Shown one piece after another: positions 27,150-36,869 of a DNA stretch of 64,000 nt. The stretch lies in the NCBI RefSeq assembly GCF_027594865.1, contig NZ_CP089391.1, positions 8,152,501 to 8,216,500 on the forward strand, written 5' to 3'. A program made the position numbers and the translations under genes. The DNA comes from Bradyrhizobium xenonodulans. Lineage in GTDB: Bacteria > Pseudomonadota > Alphaproteobacteria > Rhizobiales > Xanthobacteraceae. The notes beneath the pieces were generated by a model. That model saw only the letters and a list, made by a program, of their open reading frames with translations, searched no databases and was not told where the DNA came from. Numbering within the stretch: the first letter of the stretch is position 1; the number at the start of each line of letters is the position of its first letter.

Positions 27150-28328
27150 TTACTTCATCAACCCCGCGGCGGTCAGCGCGCGGGTGATGATCTGGCCGAG
27201 ATCGAAGCCGCGAGCTTGTTCGCGCGTCGGCTCGGCCGATTCTTCGGCGACCTTCGCACGGATCGAGCGGGCCAGATGCGGCGCCGGCGTCAGCGCCGGC
27301 TTCGACGCAGCGGCGGGCTTTGCCTCCGCCTTTTTCTTCGCGTCCGCAATCCATTCGGTGAGGCCGAAGAATTTTGCGATGTGGTACGACGAGGAAATGC
27401 CGGCCTCGATCAGGAACGCACCTTCGATGCCGTAGCGCTGGTCATTGTCGGCGAGGCCGAGCGGGGTGCCATGCGCCATGTCGGTGATGGCGTAGGACTC
27501 GACCAGCGTCTCGCCATCCTTGTTCCACCAGGCCTGGCGCGGATAACCATCGACGATGGTTTCCGCCATCGGCACCAGCGGCAGGTCGTGCAAATCAAGC
27601 CACTGCTTGACGATCTCGTTGGCGTTGCCGGGATTGACGGTGCGGTCGGCGCTGCCGTGCCACACCGAAACCTTCGGCCAGGGTCCGCGATGGTTCGAGG
27701 CCCGTCGCACGAAATCGCCGAGCTCGCGCTCGGGACGCGCGGGGGAATGAAACATGCCGTCGAGCGCCTCGCGCAAATTCGACGCGATGCCATAGGGCAA
27801 TCCGGCGATCACTGCGCCGGCCGCGAAGACCTCAGGGTAAGTCGCGAGCATCACCGAGGTCATGCCGCCGCCGGCGGACAGGCCGGTGATGGAGATGCGC
27901 CTGGGATCGATGCGATGCGCTTTGACCATGTGCGCGATCATCTCGCGGATCGAGCGCGCCTCGCCGCTGTCGCGCGCGGTGTCTTCCGGATTGAACCAGT
28001 TGAAGCAGGTGTTGCCGTTGTTGGCGCGCTGCTGCTCGGGCATCACCAGCGCGAAGCCGTAATGCCGCGCGAGCGTCGACCAACCCGCGCCGAGATCGTA
28101 ACCCGCCGCAGTCTGGCCGCAGCCATGCAGCACGACGACGAGCGCGCGCGGCTTCTGAAGTTGCGCCGGCACGAACGCGAACATGCGCAGGTTTCCGGGA
28201 TTGTCGCCGAAGCCCGTGACTTCCTCCAAGGGACTGGACGCATCCGCGCCCTGGCCAAACTCGGCAAAGCGCAGACCGCCCAGCTTTGGCAGGCGTTTCA
28301 ACAATTCGACATTTCTGGCTAACGACAC
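27150..28328 (-). CDS. PHB depolymerase-family esterase (LpqC-like)
   Basis: 392 residues from a GTG at 28328, with AGGAAG five bases upstream; a TTG at 28355 would add nine residues. VVLHGCGQTAAGYD is the oxyanion-hole segment and GLSAGGGM carries the serine nucleophile of the alpha/beta-hydrolase. MAHGTPLG supplies the histidine. The family covers extracellular PHB depolymerase catalytic domains and feruloyl/acetyl esterases. No clear signal peptide is seen, and the last 60 residues are lysine/alanine-rich with no recognised domain. Together with phaZ it may join storage polyester turnover, but other ester substrates are equally possible. Confidence 0.85.
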   Translation of the reverse strand: MSLARNVELLKRLPKLGGLRFAEFGQGADASSPLEEVTGFGDNPGNLRMFAFVPAQLQKPRALVVVLHGCGQTAAGYDLGAGWSTLARHYGFALVMPEQQRANNGNTCFNWFNPEDTARDSGEARSIREMIAHMVKAHRIDPRRISITGLSAGGGMTSVMLATYPEVFAAGAVIAGLPYGIASNLREALDGMFHSPARPERELGDFVRRASNHRGPWPKVSVWHGSADRTVNPGNANEIVKQWLDLHDLPLVPMAETIVDGYPRQAWWNKDGETLVESYAITDMAHGTPLGLADNDQRYGIEGAFLIEAGISSSYHIAKFFGLTEWIADAKKKAEAKPAAASKPALTPAPHLARSIRAKVAEESAEPTREQARGFDLGQIITRALTAAGLMK

Positions 28329-28469
28329 GGCAACTTCCTGGTGGGCGACTTTCAACGTTCAGCCAGACCAGATAGTTGCTGCATTGCAAAATAAAAAGAC
28401 CGTGCGCTGTCAGTCCGACGAAAATCGCGGGAAAACCCGCGGGAATCCGCACGTATTAACCGCACTGCC

Positions 28470-29882
28470 TCAACTTCGTGCAGATGCGCGGCGCGTCCAC
28501 GCCAGAAATGCGGCGCAGATCATGATTAATGTCACAAACAGCGCGAGCGAGACGACGAAAGCTGCGCGCGCTGATTGCAGAGCCTCGATCGCGAAGAACA
28601 CCGCGCCGATTGCGGCCACTCCGGCCGCATTTCCGATCTGCGCAATGGTGCCATACATGCCGGACGCCGAGCCCGCTGCGGCAGGTTTGACCGTCGAAAG
28701 CACCGCACCCGAGAGCGGCGCCATCACCAGCCCCTGGCCGTAGCCGAAGATGATCATGGTGAGCGCCAGCAGGAGCGCGGACGGCGCATCGGCATAGAAC
28801 GCGACGAGCGCAAGCGCGGCGAGGCCCGCGATCTGAAGCGCGCAGCCTTCGATCAACACTTTTGTGCCGCGATGTCGCGCCCGCGCGCCGCTGTGGCGTG
28901 ACGCCACGACGAAAGCGAGCGCGAGCGGAATAAAGGCCATGCCGGCTGCGAGCGGCGGGATCTTGAGGCCTCTCTGCATGAACAACGTCATGACCAGATA
29001 GAACGAGAGATTGGCAGCGAAGAAAAAGAAGGCTGCGCCGAGGCCGCGCAGGAACGCGGCATCCGCCAGCAGCGTCAGATCGATCAGCGGCATGCCGCCG
29101 GCGCGCGCCACCGCATGCTCCAGTTTCAGGAACGCGGCGAGGATTGCGCCGCCGCTTCCCATCACCGCCCACAGCCACGGCGCCCAGCCGACATCGTGGC
29201 CGAACAGCAGCGGCCCGATCAGGCACAACAGGCCTGCGAACAGCACCGCGCTGCCCTTGATATCGAGCTTCGTGCCGGCCCGGCGCGGCACCGACGGCAT
29301 GATGCGCCATGCGGCCGCGGCGATGACGAGACCGCACGGCACATTGACGAAGAACACCGCGCGCCAGCCGGTATGTGCAAGGTCGATCGTGACGAGGAGA
29401 CCGCCGAACAGGAAGCCTGCGGCGCCCGCGAGCCCCAGCACGATGCCGTAAATGGCAAAGGCGCGGCTGCGCGTCTCGTCGGTGAAGAGCAGATGCAGCG
29501 TCGCCAGCACCTGCGGCACCATCAGCGCCGCGGTCGCGCCCTGCGCCAGCCGGGCGACGATCAGTTCCGCGCCGGATTGTGCCAGGCCGCACCACAGCGA
29601 GGTCGCCGTGAAGCCGAGCACGCCGGCGAGGAAGACATTCTTCGTGCCGTGAATGTCGCCGAGGCGGCCGCCGGTGACGACCAGCGTGGCATAGGCGATC
29701 AGATAGATCGCGATGACGGATTCGATCTGGGCCGGCGTCGCGTGCAGATCGGCCGCAATGGTGGGGATGGCCACGTTCACGATAAAGGCGTCGACGCCGA
29801 ACATGAACTGTGCCGCGACGACGATCGCCAACACCCACCAGCGGCGCGTCGAATCGACTTGTTTTGTGACGGTTTGATGCAT
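28470..29882 (-). CDS. MFS exporter, DHA2 (14-helix) type
   Basis: 470 residues with about fourteen membrane segments. VVTGGRLGDIHGTKNVF is the motif A loop of MFS drug exporters, and the FMFGVDAFIVNVAIPTIAADL opening is typical of the EmrB/QacA-type DHA2 family. GGAAGG lies twelve bases before the ATG at 29882. It is an inner-membrane proton-coupled exporter, substrate unknown. The membrane-fusion partner of EmrA type is absent. It is divergent from sthA with a short gap. Confidence 0.88.
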   Translation of the reverse strand: MHQTVTKQVDSTRRWWVLAIVVAAQFMFGVDAFIVNVAIPTIAADLHATPAQIESVIAIYLIAYATLVVTGGRLGDIHGTKNVFLAGVLGFTATSLWCGLAQSGAELIVARLAQGATAALMVPQVLATLHLLFTDETRSRAFAIYGIVLGLAGAAGFLFGGLLVTIDLAHTGWRAVFFVNVPCGLVIAAAAWRIMPSVPRRAGTKLDIKGSAVLFAGLLCLIGPLLFGHDVGWAPWLWAVMGSGGAILAAFLKLEHAVARAGGMPLIDLTLLADAAFLRGLGAAFFFFAANLSFYLVMTLFMQRGLKIPPLAAGMAFIPLALAFVVASRHSGARARHRGTKVLIEGCALQIAGLAALALVAFYADAPSALLLALTMIIFGYGQGLVMAPLSGAVLSTVKPAAAGSASGMYGTIAQIGNAAGVAAIGAVFFAIEALQSARAAFVVSLALFVTLIMICAAFLAWTRRASARS

Positions 29883-30031
29883 TTTCGCGCGAACCTTCCG
29901 CGATTTATTTGCGCGCGAAACTCGCAGATCGGCGTCATCCGCGCGATTACCTCCGAGGTAGGACTTGCCGCTCTGGCCCGATTGCTGCATGGCAACTCCC
30001 GCTGGTTTTTGCGGGCTCGGAAGTCTTCGGG

Positions 30032-31423
30032 ATGTACGACTACGACATGGTGGTGATCGGCTCGGGCCCGTCGGGGCGCCGGGCCGCGGTGCAATGTGCC
30101 AAGCTCGGCAAGGCCGTGCTGGTGGTGGAGAAGGGCCGGCGCGTCGGCGGTGTCTCGGTCCATACCGGCACCATCCCCTCGAAAACCCTGCGCGAGACCG
30201 TGCTCAATCTGTCCGGCTGGCGCGAGCGCGGCTTCTACGGCCGCTCCTACAAGGTGAAGCAGGACATCGCGGCGAGCGACCTGATGATCCGGCTCCAGAA
30301 GACGCTCGACCACGAGGTCGAAGTGCTCGAGCATCAGTTCAGCCGTAACCTGGTGCGCACCGCCAATGGCGAGGCCCGCCTGGTCTCGCCGCACGAGGTC
30401 GAGATCACCAGCTCCATCGGCGAAACCAAGACTGTGTCGGCCGCCTTCATCCTGATCGCCTGCGGCACGCGCCCGTTCCGGCCCGACTACGTGCCGTTCG
30501 ACGGCACCACCGTGCTCGACAGCGACGAGATCATCGAGCTACCGAAGCTGCCGCGGAGCCTTGCCGTAATCGGCGCCGGCGTGATCGGCGTCGAATATGC
30601 CACCATCTTCAGCGCGCTCGACGTGCCCGTCACCCTGATCGAGCCGCGACCGACCTTCCTCGACTTCATCGACAAGGAGCTGATCGACGAGTTCATGCAT
30701 GAACTGCGCGACCGCAACGTCGCGCTGCGGCTCGGCTCCAAGGTGACGTCGATCGAGAAGAATGCGCAAGGCAGCATCGTCACGAACCTGTCCGACGGGC
30801 GGCACGTCACCACGGACATGCTGCTGTTCGCCGCGGGGCGCGTCGGCGCCACCGACAAGCTCAACCTCGAGGCGGCCGGCATCGCGGTGGATCATCGCGG
30901 CCGCATCACCGTCGATCCCGTGACCTTGCAGACCAGCGTGCCGCACATCTACGCCGCCGGCGACGTGATCGGCTTTCCGAGCCTTGCCTCGACGTCCATG
31001 GAGCAGGGGCGCGTCGCGGCGTGCCACGCGCTCGGCATGGAGCCCCTGGCTCCGCCCGAGTTCTTTCCCTACGGCATCTATTCGGTGCCGGAGATCTCGA
31101 CAGCGGGACTCACCGAGGAGGAGGTGCGCACGCGCGGCATCCCGTACGAAGTCGGCATCGCTCGCTTCCGCGAGACCTCGCGCGGCCACATCATGGGGCT
31201 GAACAGCGGCATGATGAAGATGATCTTCTCGACCAAGACGCGCCGCCTGCTCGGCGTGCACATCCTCGGCGAAGGCGCCACCGAGCTGATCCATATCGGC
31301 CAGGCCGTACTCAATCTCAAAGGCACCATCGACTATTTCATCCAGAACACGTTCAACTATCCGACGCTGGCAGAGGCCTACAAGATCGCCGGCCTCGACG
31401 CGTGGAACAGGATGACGCGGTGA
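30032..31423 (+). CDS. sthA: Soluble pyridine nucleotide transhydrogenase (Si-specific)
   Basis: 463 residues. FAD-binding GSGPSGRRAA at the start, GAGVIGVEYA as the NAD(P) Rossmann motif near residue 187, and AAGDVIGFPSLAS as the second FAD motif. The dimerisation domain ends with FNYPTLAEAYKIA, very close to SthA. The active-site strip reads GGVSVHTGTIPSK: where E. coli SthA has one cysteine (GGGCTHWGTIPSK) this has a serine, so no redox disulfide is possible, which fits transhydrogenase and excludes dihydrolipoamide dehydrogenase. It moves hydride between NADPH and NAD+ in the cytoplasm. Confidence 0.92.
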   Translation: MYDYDMVVIGSGPSGRRAAVQCAKLGKAVLVVEKGRRVGGVSVHTGTIPSKTLRETVLNLSGWRERGFYGRSYKVKQDIAASDLMIRLQKTLDHEVEVLEHQFSRNLVRTANGEARLVSPHEVEITSSIGETKTVSAAFILIACGTRPFRPDYVPFDGTTVLDSDEIIELPKLPRSLAVIGAGVIGVEYATIFSALDVPVTLIEPRPTFLDFIDKELIDEFMHELRDRNVALRLGSKVTSIEKNAQGSIVTNLSDGRHVTTDMLLFAAGRVGATDKLNLEAAGIAVDHRGRITVDPVTLQTSVPHIYAAGDVIGFPSLASTSMEQGRVAACHALGMEPLAPPEFFPYGIYSVPEISTAGLTEEEVRTRGIPYEVGIARFRETSRGHIMGLNSGMMKMIFSTKTRRLLGVHILGEGATELIHIGQAVLNLKGTIDYFIQNTFNYPTLAEAYKIAGLDAWNRMTR

Positions 31424-31432
31424 TCCTTTCTT

Positions 31433-31572
31433 CACCTCGCCCCGCTTGCGGGGAGAGGTCGGAATTCAAACGCAGTGACGGTGTGGGGGCATTTCGAAAA
31501 TCCAACTATCGCTGTCCCCGCGGAGAGACGCCCCTCACCCCGCCCTCTCCCCGTAAGAACGGGGAGAGGGAG
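31433..31572. repeat. Intergenic palindromic repeat, family A (copy 2)
   Basis: It starts CACCTCGCCCCGCTTGCGGG and ends in CCCTCTCCCCGTAAGAACGG followed by GGAGAGGG. The arms pair with each other as in the copy at 783-903. It lies between sthA and the flavin oxidoreductase gene. Confidence 0.75.
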
Positions 31573-31703
31573 ACGAAACATCTCGTCTCGCCTCAACGCA
31601 TGCCTGCATTCCGCCGCGCGGGACATCGCCCGATTGCGTTCGCTTGTCCCAGCACGTAGCCTCACCGCCTCAACAAACAAAAAACTCAGCCGGAGAGAAC
31701 GCC

Positions 31704-32939
31704 ATGGCGCGCCTGAAATTCGGAGCCTTTCTTGCCCCGCATCACCCGATCGGGGAGCATCCGATGCTCCAGTTCCGGCGCGATCTCGACCTCGTCGAGC
31801 AACTCGACGCGCTCGGCTATGACGAGTTCTGGTGCGGCGAGCATCATTCCTCCGGCTGGGAGATGATCGCCTCGCCCGAGATGTTCCTGGCAGCGGCCGG
31901 CGAGCGCACCAAACGCATCAAGCTCGGCACCGGCGTGGTGTCGCTGCCCTATCACCATCCCTTCAACGTGGCCCAGCGCATGGTGCAGCTCGACCACATG
32001 ACCGGCGGCCGCGCCATTTTCGGCTCGGGCCCCGGCGCGCTGGCCTCGGACGCGCACACGCTCGGCATCGACCCGATGACGCAGCGCGACCGCCAGGACG
32101 AGGCGATCGGCGTGATCCGCCGCCTCTTCAACGGCGAGCGTGTCACGGCGAAGACCGACTGGTTCACCATGAACGACGCCGCACTGCAGATCCTTCCGCT
32201 GCAGGAGGAGATGCCGTTCGTGGTGGCCTCGCAGATCTCGCCGTCGGGCATGACGCTCGCCGGCAAATACGGCATCGGCATCATCTCGCTGGGCTCGATG
32301 ACGACGCAAGGGCTGATGTCCCTGCAACAGCAATGGCAGTTCGCCGAGGATGCCGCCAAGAAGCACGGCACCAAAGTGGATCGGGCGAACTGGCGCGTGC
32401 TGTTGACCTGGCACCTCGCCGAGACCCGCGAGCAGGCCCGCCGCGAAGCCGGCGCCGGCCTGATGCGCTGGCACAATGAATATAACGTCGGCACGCTGCA
32501 GCGGCCGGGCCTGACCGCATTCTCCTCGCCCGACGATGCCGTGGACAAGACCGCTTTCGTCGAGGGTGCGGCTTCCGTCATCGGCACGCCCGACGACCTC
32601 GTCAAGATGATCAAGAACGTGATGCAGGTGTCGGGCGGCGTCGGCGCTGTCATCGGCTTCGTGCACGATTGGGCCAATCCCGAAAATACCCGCCGAAGCT
32701 GGGACCTGGTGGCGCGTTACGTCGTGCCGGAGATCAACGGCTATATCGACGGACTGCGCAAGTCGCAAAAGTTCGTGATCGAGAACCGCGCGATCTTCGA
32801 ACGCGCCGGCCAGGCGGTGATGGCGAAGATCATGGAGAACGAGAAGGCTGCAGAGGCCCTGAAGGTGACCGGCGCCGGCCGCGTCGCCATTCCCGCCGTC
32901 AACGCCCCGGATTTGCAGAAGGAAGCCGCGAAGCGGTAG
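31704..32939 (+). CDS. LLM-class flavin-dependent oxidoreductase
   Basis: 411 residues. KFGAFLAPHHP, YDEFWCGEHHSSGWE and GTGVVSLPYHHPFNVAQRM are strands and loops of the bacterial luciferase-like TIM barrel; GRAIFGSGPGALASDA lines the flavin site. These enzymes use FMNH2 supplied by a separate reductase and oxygenate ketones, alkanes, sulfonates or similar; this one looks closest to limonene/alkanal monooxygenase-type proteins. GGAGAG precedes the ATG at 31704. The next gene is a P450 on the same strand, 135 bp downstream, so the two could act on related lipophilic substrates, but they need not be one operon. Confidence 0.88.
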   Translation: MARLKFGAFLAPHHPIGEHPMLQFRRDLDLVEQLDALGYDEFWCGEHHSSGWEMIASPEMFLAAAGERTKRIKLGTGVVSLPYHHPFNVAQRMVQLDHMTGGRAIFGSGPGALASDAHTLGIDPMTQRDRQDEAIGVIRRLFNGERVTAKTDWFTMNDAALQILPLQEEMPFVVASQISPSGMTLAGKYGIGIISLGSMTTQGLMSLQQQWQFAEDAAKKHGTKVDRANWRVLLTWHLAETREQARREAGAGLMRWHNEYNVGTLQRPGLTAFSSPDDAVDKTAFVEGAASVIGTPDDLVKMIKNVMQVSGGVGAVIGFVHDWANPENTRRSWDLVARYVVPEINGYIDGLRKSQKFVIENRAIFERAGQAVMAKIMENEKAAEALKVTGAGRVAIPAVNAPDLQKEAAKR

Positions 32940-33074
32940 GGCCCGTTGGGACAACGCTTGTAACGACGTTCACAAGAAAGACGTACCGGCCTGTGCTATG
33001 CTGACCCGGTCAGCTGGCGCGGGCCGCAATGCTGTGCCCGCGCGCTGTTCGGTCAGCCAACCGGAGCAATCGTC

Positions 33075-34448
33075 ATGTCGATGCAGAATGTCGCCCCAGC
33101 GCTCGGCTTCACCGCCCCCAAGCGCAACGAGCTGACGCACATCCCCGGCGATGAAGGCTGGCCGATCATCGGCAAGACCTTTCAGGTGCTGGCCGACCCC
33201 AAGGGGCACGTCGAAGCGAACGGCGCCAAATGGGGCCCGGTTTACCGGACCCATATTTTCGGCGAGACCAATGTCGTGCTGCTCGGCCCCGAGGCCAACG
33301 AGCTCGTGCTGTTCGACCAGCAAAAGCTTTTTTCCTCGACGCATGGCTGGAACAAGGTGCTCGGGCTGTTGTTTCCACGCGGACTGATGCTGCTCGATTT
33401 CGACGAGCACCGGCTGCACCGCAAGGCGCTGTCGGTCGCGTTCAAGTCCGGGCCGATGAAATCCTATCTCAGCGATCTCGACCGCGGCATCTCCGCGCGC
33501 GTCGCGCAATGGAAGGCAAAGCCCGGCGAGATGCAGCTTTATCCGGCGATGAAGCAACTCACGCTCGACCTCGCCTCCGCATCCTTCCTCGGCGCCGATA
33601 TCGGGCCGGAGGTCGACGAGATCAACCGCGCCTTCGTCGACATGGTCGCGGCCGCGGTCGCTCCGATCCGCCGCCCCCTGCCCGGCACGCAGATGGCGCG
33701 TGGCGTTGCGGGGCGCAAGCGCATCGTCGCCTATTTCCGCGAGCAGATTCCGCTGCGGCGCGGCAATCACGGCGGCGACGATCTGTTCTCGCATCTCTGC
33801 CGCGCCACCCATGAGGACGGCGCGCTGCTGTCCGAGCAGGACATCATCGACCATATGAGCTTCCTGATGATGGCGGCGCACGACACGCTGACCTCCTCGC
33901 TGACCTCGTTCGTCGGCGAGCTCGCTGCGAACCCGGACTGGCAGGACAGGCTGCGCGCGGAAGTTCTTGCGCTGGGGCTCGCCCCGGATGCGCCGAGCAG
34001 CTTCGACGATCTCGAAAAGATGCCGCTGTCGGAGATGGCGTTCAAGGAGGCGCTGCGGATCAAGCCGCCGGTGCCCTCGATGCCGCGACGCGCGATGCGC
34101 GATTTCACCTTCAAGGGATTTACGATTCCCGCCGGCACCGCGGTCGGCGTCAATCCGCTCTACACCCATCACATGAAGGACATCTGGCCGGAGCCGGATC
34201 GCTTCGATCCCTTGCGCTTCACCGAGGAAGCCCAGCGCAATCGCCACCGCTTCGCCTGGGTGCCGTTCGGCGGCGGCGCGCATATGTGCCTCGGCCTGCA
34301 CTTCGCCTACATGCAGGCGAAATGTTTTGCCCGGCACTTTCTGCAAAACATCGAGGTGTCGCTGGAAGACGGCTACAAGCCGGACTGGCAGATGTGGCCG
34401 ATCCCGAAGCCGCGGGATGGGTTGAAGGTGCGGGTGAAGGCGGTGTGA
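33075..34448 (+). CDS. Cytochrome P450
   Basis: 457 residues. FGGGAHMCLG carries the haem-ligand Cys405, EALR is the K-helix ExxR, and AAHDTLTSS the I-helix oxygen-binding region in which the usual acid-alcohol pair is HD-T. The sequence resembles class I/CYP120-like bacterial P450s in having a longer N-terminus without a membrane anchor. It would accept electrons from a ferredoxin and reductase encoded elsewhere. GGAG lies ten bases before the ATG at 33075. Substrate unknown. Confidence 0.9.
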   Translation: MSMQNVAPALGFTAPKRNELTHIPGDEGWPIIGKTFQVLADPKGHVEANGAKWGPVYRTHIFGETNVVLLGPEANELVLFDQQKLFSSTHGWNKVLGLLFPRGLMLLDFDEHRLHRKALSVAFKSGPMKSYLSDLDRGISARVAQWKAKPGEMQLYPAMKQLTLDLASASFLGADIGPEVDEINRAFVDMVAAAVAPIRRPLPGTQMARGVAGRKRIVAYFREQIPLRRGNHGGDDLFSHLCRATHEDGALLSEQDIIDHMSFLMMAAHDTLTSSLTSFVGELAANPDWQDRLRAEVLALGLAPDAPSSFDDLEKMPLSEMAFKEALRIKPPVPSMPRRAMRDFTFKGFTIPAGTAVGVNPLYTHHMKDIWPEPDRFDPLRFTEEAQRNRHRFAWVPFGGGAHMCLGLHFAYMQAKCFARHFLQNIEVSLEDGYKPDWQMWPIPKPRDGLKVRVKAV

Positions 34449-34458
34449 GCACCGACCT

Positions 34459-34581
34459 CGTAGGATGGGCAAAGGCGCGGAGCGCCGTGCCCACGATTAC
34501 GCGCGATGAAAAGAATTGGTGGGCACGCTTCCGCCTTCGCTCTTCGAGCTACGGCGGACAAGTCGCTTTGCCCACCCTACG
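34459..34581. repeat. Palindromic repeat, family B (copy 3)
   Basis: CGTAGGATGGGCAAAGGCGC on the left pairs with the right end CTTTGCCCACCCTACG, and an inner GCCGTGCCCAC is partly complementary to GTGGGCACGC. It lies between the convergent P450 and SDR genes. Confidence 0.75.
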
Positions 34582-34598
34582 GCTCCGTTGCCGTGGCC

Positions 34599-35438
34599 TT
34601 ACGCCCCCTGATCGAACGCGTTGCGCAAGGCCGCGAGGCCCTGCTGCTGCTGGCTCCAGTTGCGGCCGGCGGTCATGGCGCCGTCGATGACGAGATCGTG
34701 GCCGTTGATGAAGCTGGACTCGTCGCTCGCCAGGAACACCGCGGCATGGGCGATGTCATCAGGGAGGCCTGCCCGCGGGATCGGCTGCGCGGTCTTGTAG
34801 ACCTCGCGCATCACGGCCGGCGTCTTCTCCGCGGCATCGGTCGACAGCCCCAGAGCCTTGCCGAAGATGCCGGTCGCAATCGCGCCGGGCGAGATCGAGT
34901 TGACGCGCACATTGGACTCGCCGAGCTCCATCGCCACGCATTTGGTGAGATGGATCACCGCCGCCTTGGCCGCGCCATAGACGATCGAGGAGGAGAAGCC
35001 GGCGAGACGGCCGGCAATGCTGCCATTGTTGATGATGCTGCCAAAGCCCTGCTTCTTCATATGGGGCGCGGCATGCTTCATGCCGAGCATGACGCTGCGC
35101 ACCAGCGTCGCCATCGCCGCATCGAACCGCTCGACCTCGAGGCCTTCGATGCCCCCCGTCTGCGCCGGGCCGCCGGCATTGTTGAACAGGCAGTCGATCC
35201 GGCCGAATTTTTCCACCGCGAGCGCGATCAGCGCCTGCATCTGCGCTTCGACCGTCACATCCGTCTGGCGGAAAACGCAATCGGCCCCGAGCCGCGATGC
35301 CAGCGCCTCGCCTTCCGGTACGCGTCGCCCGGCGATCACAATTTTGGCACCTTCGGCAACGAAGACTTCCGCGGTACGCAATCCGATCCCGCTCGTCGCC
35401 CCCGTAATCACCGCAACCTTGCCATCCAGCCTGCCCAT
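34599..35438 (-). CDS. Short-chain dehydrogenase/reductase
   Basis: 279 residues. TGATSGIG is the glycine-rich NAD(P) motif, NNAGG the second motif, NNGSI the serine strand, and YGAAK the catalytic Tyr-x-x-x-Lys. The C-terminal half has the usual GLPDDIAHAAVFLASDESSFINGHDLVIDG. AGGGA precedes the ATG at 35438. It reduces or oxidises an alcohol/ketone; the substrate cannot be read from sequence. It is convergent with the P450 and divergent from the histidine kinase. Confidence 0.92.
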   Translation of the reverse strand: MGRLDGKVAVITGATSGIGLRTAEVFVAEGAKIVIAGRRVPEGEALASRLGADCVFRQTDVTVEAQMQALIALAVEKFGRIDCLFNNAGGPAQTGGIEGLEVERFDAAMATLVRSVMLGMKHAAPHMKKQGFGSIINNGSIAGRLAGFSSSIVYGAAKAAVIHLTKCVAMELGESNVRVNSISPGAIATGIFGKALGLSTDAAEKTPAVMREVYKTAQPIPRAGLPDDIAHAAVFLASDESSFINGHDLVIDGAMTAGRNWSQQQQGLAALRNAFDQGA

Positions 35439-35632
35439 GGAATGTCCCTGTTTTCAAATGATTTGATGCCAAATGGCGGACGCCGGTCGATGACGTCGCC
35501 GCGACAGTCGGCGCCGCGACGCTCACTATTCCCGCCAGCCCATGACAAGGCAAGCTTTGCTTGCGCATGCGACATGCGTAACATTCTCGCTTCTCTGTGG
35601 ATTTTCGAACGCATCGCGCATCCGGGCCCGGC

Positions 35633-36598
35633 ATGGAGAAGCTGATCGACGAGTTCCGCAAGGGCTGGCAGGGCGAGGCACCGCCATCGCTCGCGCTGAG
35701 TCTCGCCTTCGCGGCCGCCTGCCTGCTGGTTGCGACGCTGGCGCGCTGGGGTCTCGCGCATGTGCGGCCCGACGTCTACTTCACGCCGTACTTCCCGGCC
35801 GTGTTCTTTGCCGCCGCATTCGGCGGCTTGCGGATCGGCATCATCACGGCGCTGATCGGCGGCGTGCTCGGCGTCGTCGTCAATTTCGGCGACGCCTTTG
35901 CCGATCGTACCAGGTTCACCTTGCTGACGCTTTACTGGGGCGTCACCGCGCTCACCATCTGGGGCGTCGAGCATTATCGCACGATGCTGGCGGAGCAGCG
36001 CCGGATCTCAAAGCGTCTGATCGAGGAAGAGGATTACCGCAAGCTGCTGGTCGACGAGCTCCAGCACCGGCTGAAGAACAAGCTGTCCACGGCACACGCG
36101 GTGCTGCACCAGGTGCTGCACGACCAGCCGCAGGTCTGGGCCAAGGTCGATCCGCGGCTGCGCTCGCTGGCCACGACCGACGATTTGATCTCGCGGATCG
36201 ACAGGGCCGGCTGCGACATTCGCGATCTCCTGATTGCGGAGCTCGGGCCTTACGGCCATGTCCGCTTCACGCTCAACGGCGACCAGCTGTTCCTGCCGCC
36301 GAAACTCGCGGTCACGCTGTCACTGATGTTTCACGAGCTCGCCACCAACGCGGGCAAATATGGCGCATTCTCCGCGCCGCGCGGATTATTGCAGGTGTCC
36401 TGGACCGTCAGCGGCGATCGTCTGACCGTCACCTGGGATGAAACCGAGGGTCCGAGCATCGACAAGGTGTCGGCGCCGGGCTTCGGCACCAAATTGCTGA
36501 CGTCGGCGCTATCCGCCTTCGACGGCAAGACCGAGGTCTCGTATCTCCAGACCGGCCTGCATTGCATCATGCAATGCCGCATCCCCAAGAACGGCTGA
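35633..36598 (+). CDS. HWE-type sensor histidine kinase with DUF4118-like membrane domain
   Basis: 321 residues from the ATG at 35633 (a GTG at 35597 is possible). The N-terminal 100 residues hold four predicted helices with RWGLAHVRPDVYFTPYFPAV, resembling the DUF4118/KdpD membrane domain. DELQHRLKNKLST is the histidine box and FHELATNAGKYG the N box of HWE/HisKA_2 kinases, which characteristically have His-Arg-x-Lys-Asn. GFGTKLL is the last ATP-binding glycine block. No cognate response regulator is adjacent. In Alphaproteobacteria such kinases often feed the general stress response. Confidence 0.87.
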   Translation: MEKLIDEFRKGWQGEAPPSLALSLAFAAACLLVATLARWGLAHVRPDVYFTPYFPAVFFAAAFGGLRIGIITALIGGVLGVVVNFGDAFADRTRFTLLTLYWGVTALTIWGVEHYRTMLAEQRRISKRLIEEEDYRKLLVDELQHRLKNKLSTAHAVLHQVLHDQPQVWAKVDPRLRSLATTDDLISRIDRAGCDIRDLLIAELGPYGHVRFTLNGDQLFLPPKLAVTLSLMFHELATNAGKYGAFSAPRGLLQVSWTVSGDRLTVTWDETEGPSIDKVSAPGFGTKLLTSALSAFDGKTEVSYLQTGLHCIMQCRIPKNG

Positions 36599-36869
36599 GG
36601 ACCACCTCTCCCTCCGGAACGGACGTCGACTGCGGCTCGCACTGATTTCAGTCGAGCCATCCCGCGGCCAGACTTGAAACAAGCGAAAGCGAACCGCGCG
36701 CTCCGCTCGCAGTTTCGCATGCGCCGTTGACGCTCTGTTAATGACGATGGATTGCACGTGTCGCATCGCCGCAAAACACCCCCGTATTTCTGCGGACCCC
36801 TTAACCAAACCTAAGAGGGAACTGCGCAAGATCGCGCCCATTGCAAAGGCGCGCTGAACAAGAAGATTC

